Of a DNA stretch of 64,000 bases, positions 63,606 to 64,000 are shown in pieces (the stretch's first letter is position 1; the number at the start of each line of letters is the position of its first letter). The stretch comes from Chionoecetes opilio. Lineage: Eukaryota > Arthropoda > Malacostraca > Decapoda > Majidae. Location of the stretch: assembly GCA_016584305.1 (NCBI GenBank), contig JACEEZ010016409.1, forward strand, positions 57,501 through 121,500, read 5' to 3'. The notes under the pieces are model-generated. The model made no database searches and was not told the origin of the DNA. It saw nothing but the letters and a program-made list of their open reading frames with translations. Made by a program: the position numbers and the translations under genes.

Positions 63606-64000
63606 ATGGATGCTAAGAAACGTGAAGTGAAAAGTGAGGTGCTAAGTGAAGTCCCCACTAAGGCAGAGCGGAAAGAGTTAGAGCCAGTGATGAGTGAGCA
63701 GAAAAACCTGACTATGGGTGATATATCTGAGCATGTGGCTAGTGCTGGGGCCGCGGCTCGTGACCCAGTCGCGGGTGTGATTGTGAAGAACGAGTCTGGG
63801 GGGGAGAGCGCGGCCACATCTTGTGAGTGTGAGGTGGTGACCGGGGAGCGTGTTGTGGAGTGTAAGGAGAGCGTAGGCCTACCCCTCCCGCTACCCAGCC
63901 CACCTAGCTCACGCGAGTCTCGGCCTCGTCGTGCGGGGCCGAGTGCACGTCAGGAATGTGGCGACTTGCGACAAAGGCCGCAGGAGTTTGATGCGCCTGT
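63606..64000 (+). CDS. Gag-like ORF, open to the window edge
   Basis: ATG at 63606 (GAGAAATGG context), at least 131 codons without a stop: charged N-terminus MDAKKREVKSEVLSEVPTKA, Val/Ala/Glu-rich middle, then Pro/Ser/Arg-rich LPSPPSSRESRPRRAGPSAR. No capsid or knuckle motif has been reached by position 64000. Position behind a possible LTR suggests gag of a Gypsy-type element; a host gene cannot be excluded. Confidence 0.5.
   Translation, partial: MDAKKREVKSEVLSEVPTKAERKELEPVMSEQKNLTMGDISEHVASAGAAARDPVAGVIVKNESGGESAATSCECEVVTGERVVECKESVGLPLPLPSPPSSRESRPRRAGPSARQECGDLRQRPQEFDAP

Overview
The window is eukaryotic nuclear DNA, most likely from an arthropod and probably a decapod crustacean. 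The basis is one spliced host gene with GT/AG introns, TTAGG-like arrays (the arthropod telomere motif), very heavy GT/AG/CCTT microsatellite content, and LINE/SINE types I associate with decapod genomes. The species is inferred, not proven.

The only host gene I can support is an ortholog of the SNF2-family nucleosome remodeler SMARCAD1, on the minus strand. Ten coding exons from 26638 down to 11646 join in frame into 585 residues. They give, in order, a canonical PCNA-binding (PIP) box, a Ser/Thr-rich acidic region, a CUE-like ubiquitin-binding segment, a charged coiled coil, the conserved pre-ATPase region and helicase motif I (DEMGLGKT). The remainder of the ATPase is not found between 1 and 11645, so the gene continues past the left edge behind an intron of at least 11.6 kb.

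Nearly everything else is transposon-derived and deeply nested. 1-11600: TA-flanked terminal-inverted-repeat (TIR) elements, a decayed non-LTR retrotransposon (5490-7441), and Tigger-like elements that carry a LINE 3' fragment. 11840-26540: SMARCAD1 introns with MITEs, SINEs, an RTE-like LINE end, a TTAA-flanked element, a THAP-domain element fragment, a 0.9 kb foldback and a 1 kb palindrome built from two head ends of a Tc1-like transposase. 26660-42780: hAT, Harbinger-like and nested TIR elements, a broken pogo/Tigger transposase (34555-35377) and a hAT (ZMYM/TTF type) transposase pseudogene (38150-39715) inside a foldback. 42780-45930: two GC-rich degenerate tandem arrays and a 23-bp minisatellite. 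45935-47128: 5'-truncated LINE. 48900-51280: long microsatellites and a tRNA-Val-like SINE split by a TTAA-flanked THAP element. 51411-56378: a complete Gypsy LTR retrotransposon with identical 161-bp LTRs and AGTAT target duplications. 56945-59201: a 0.9 kb foldback and a TIR element full of AG repeats. 59924-62272: a TTA-flanked TIR element carrying about 35 copies of a 30-bp TTAGG-containing repeat. 62319-64000: the probable 5' end of another LTR retrotransposon, with gag open to the window edge.

No bacterial-type operons, CRISPR arrays or rRNA genes are present. The points of greatest interest are composite or self-complementary transposons (captured LINE tail, palindromic transposase, telomere-like satellite inside a MITE, two-ORF THAP/TTAA element) and a PIP box split by the first coding intron of SMARCAD1.
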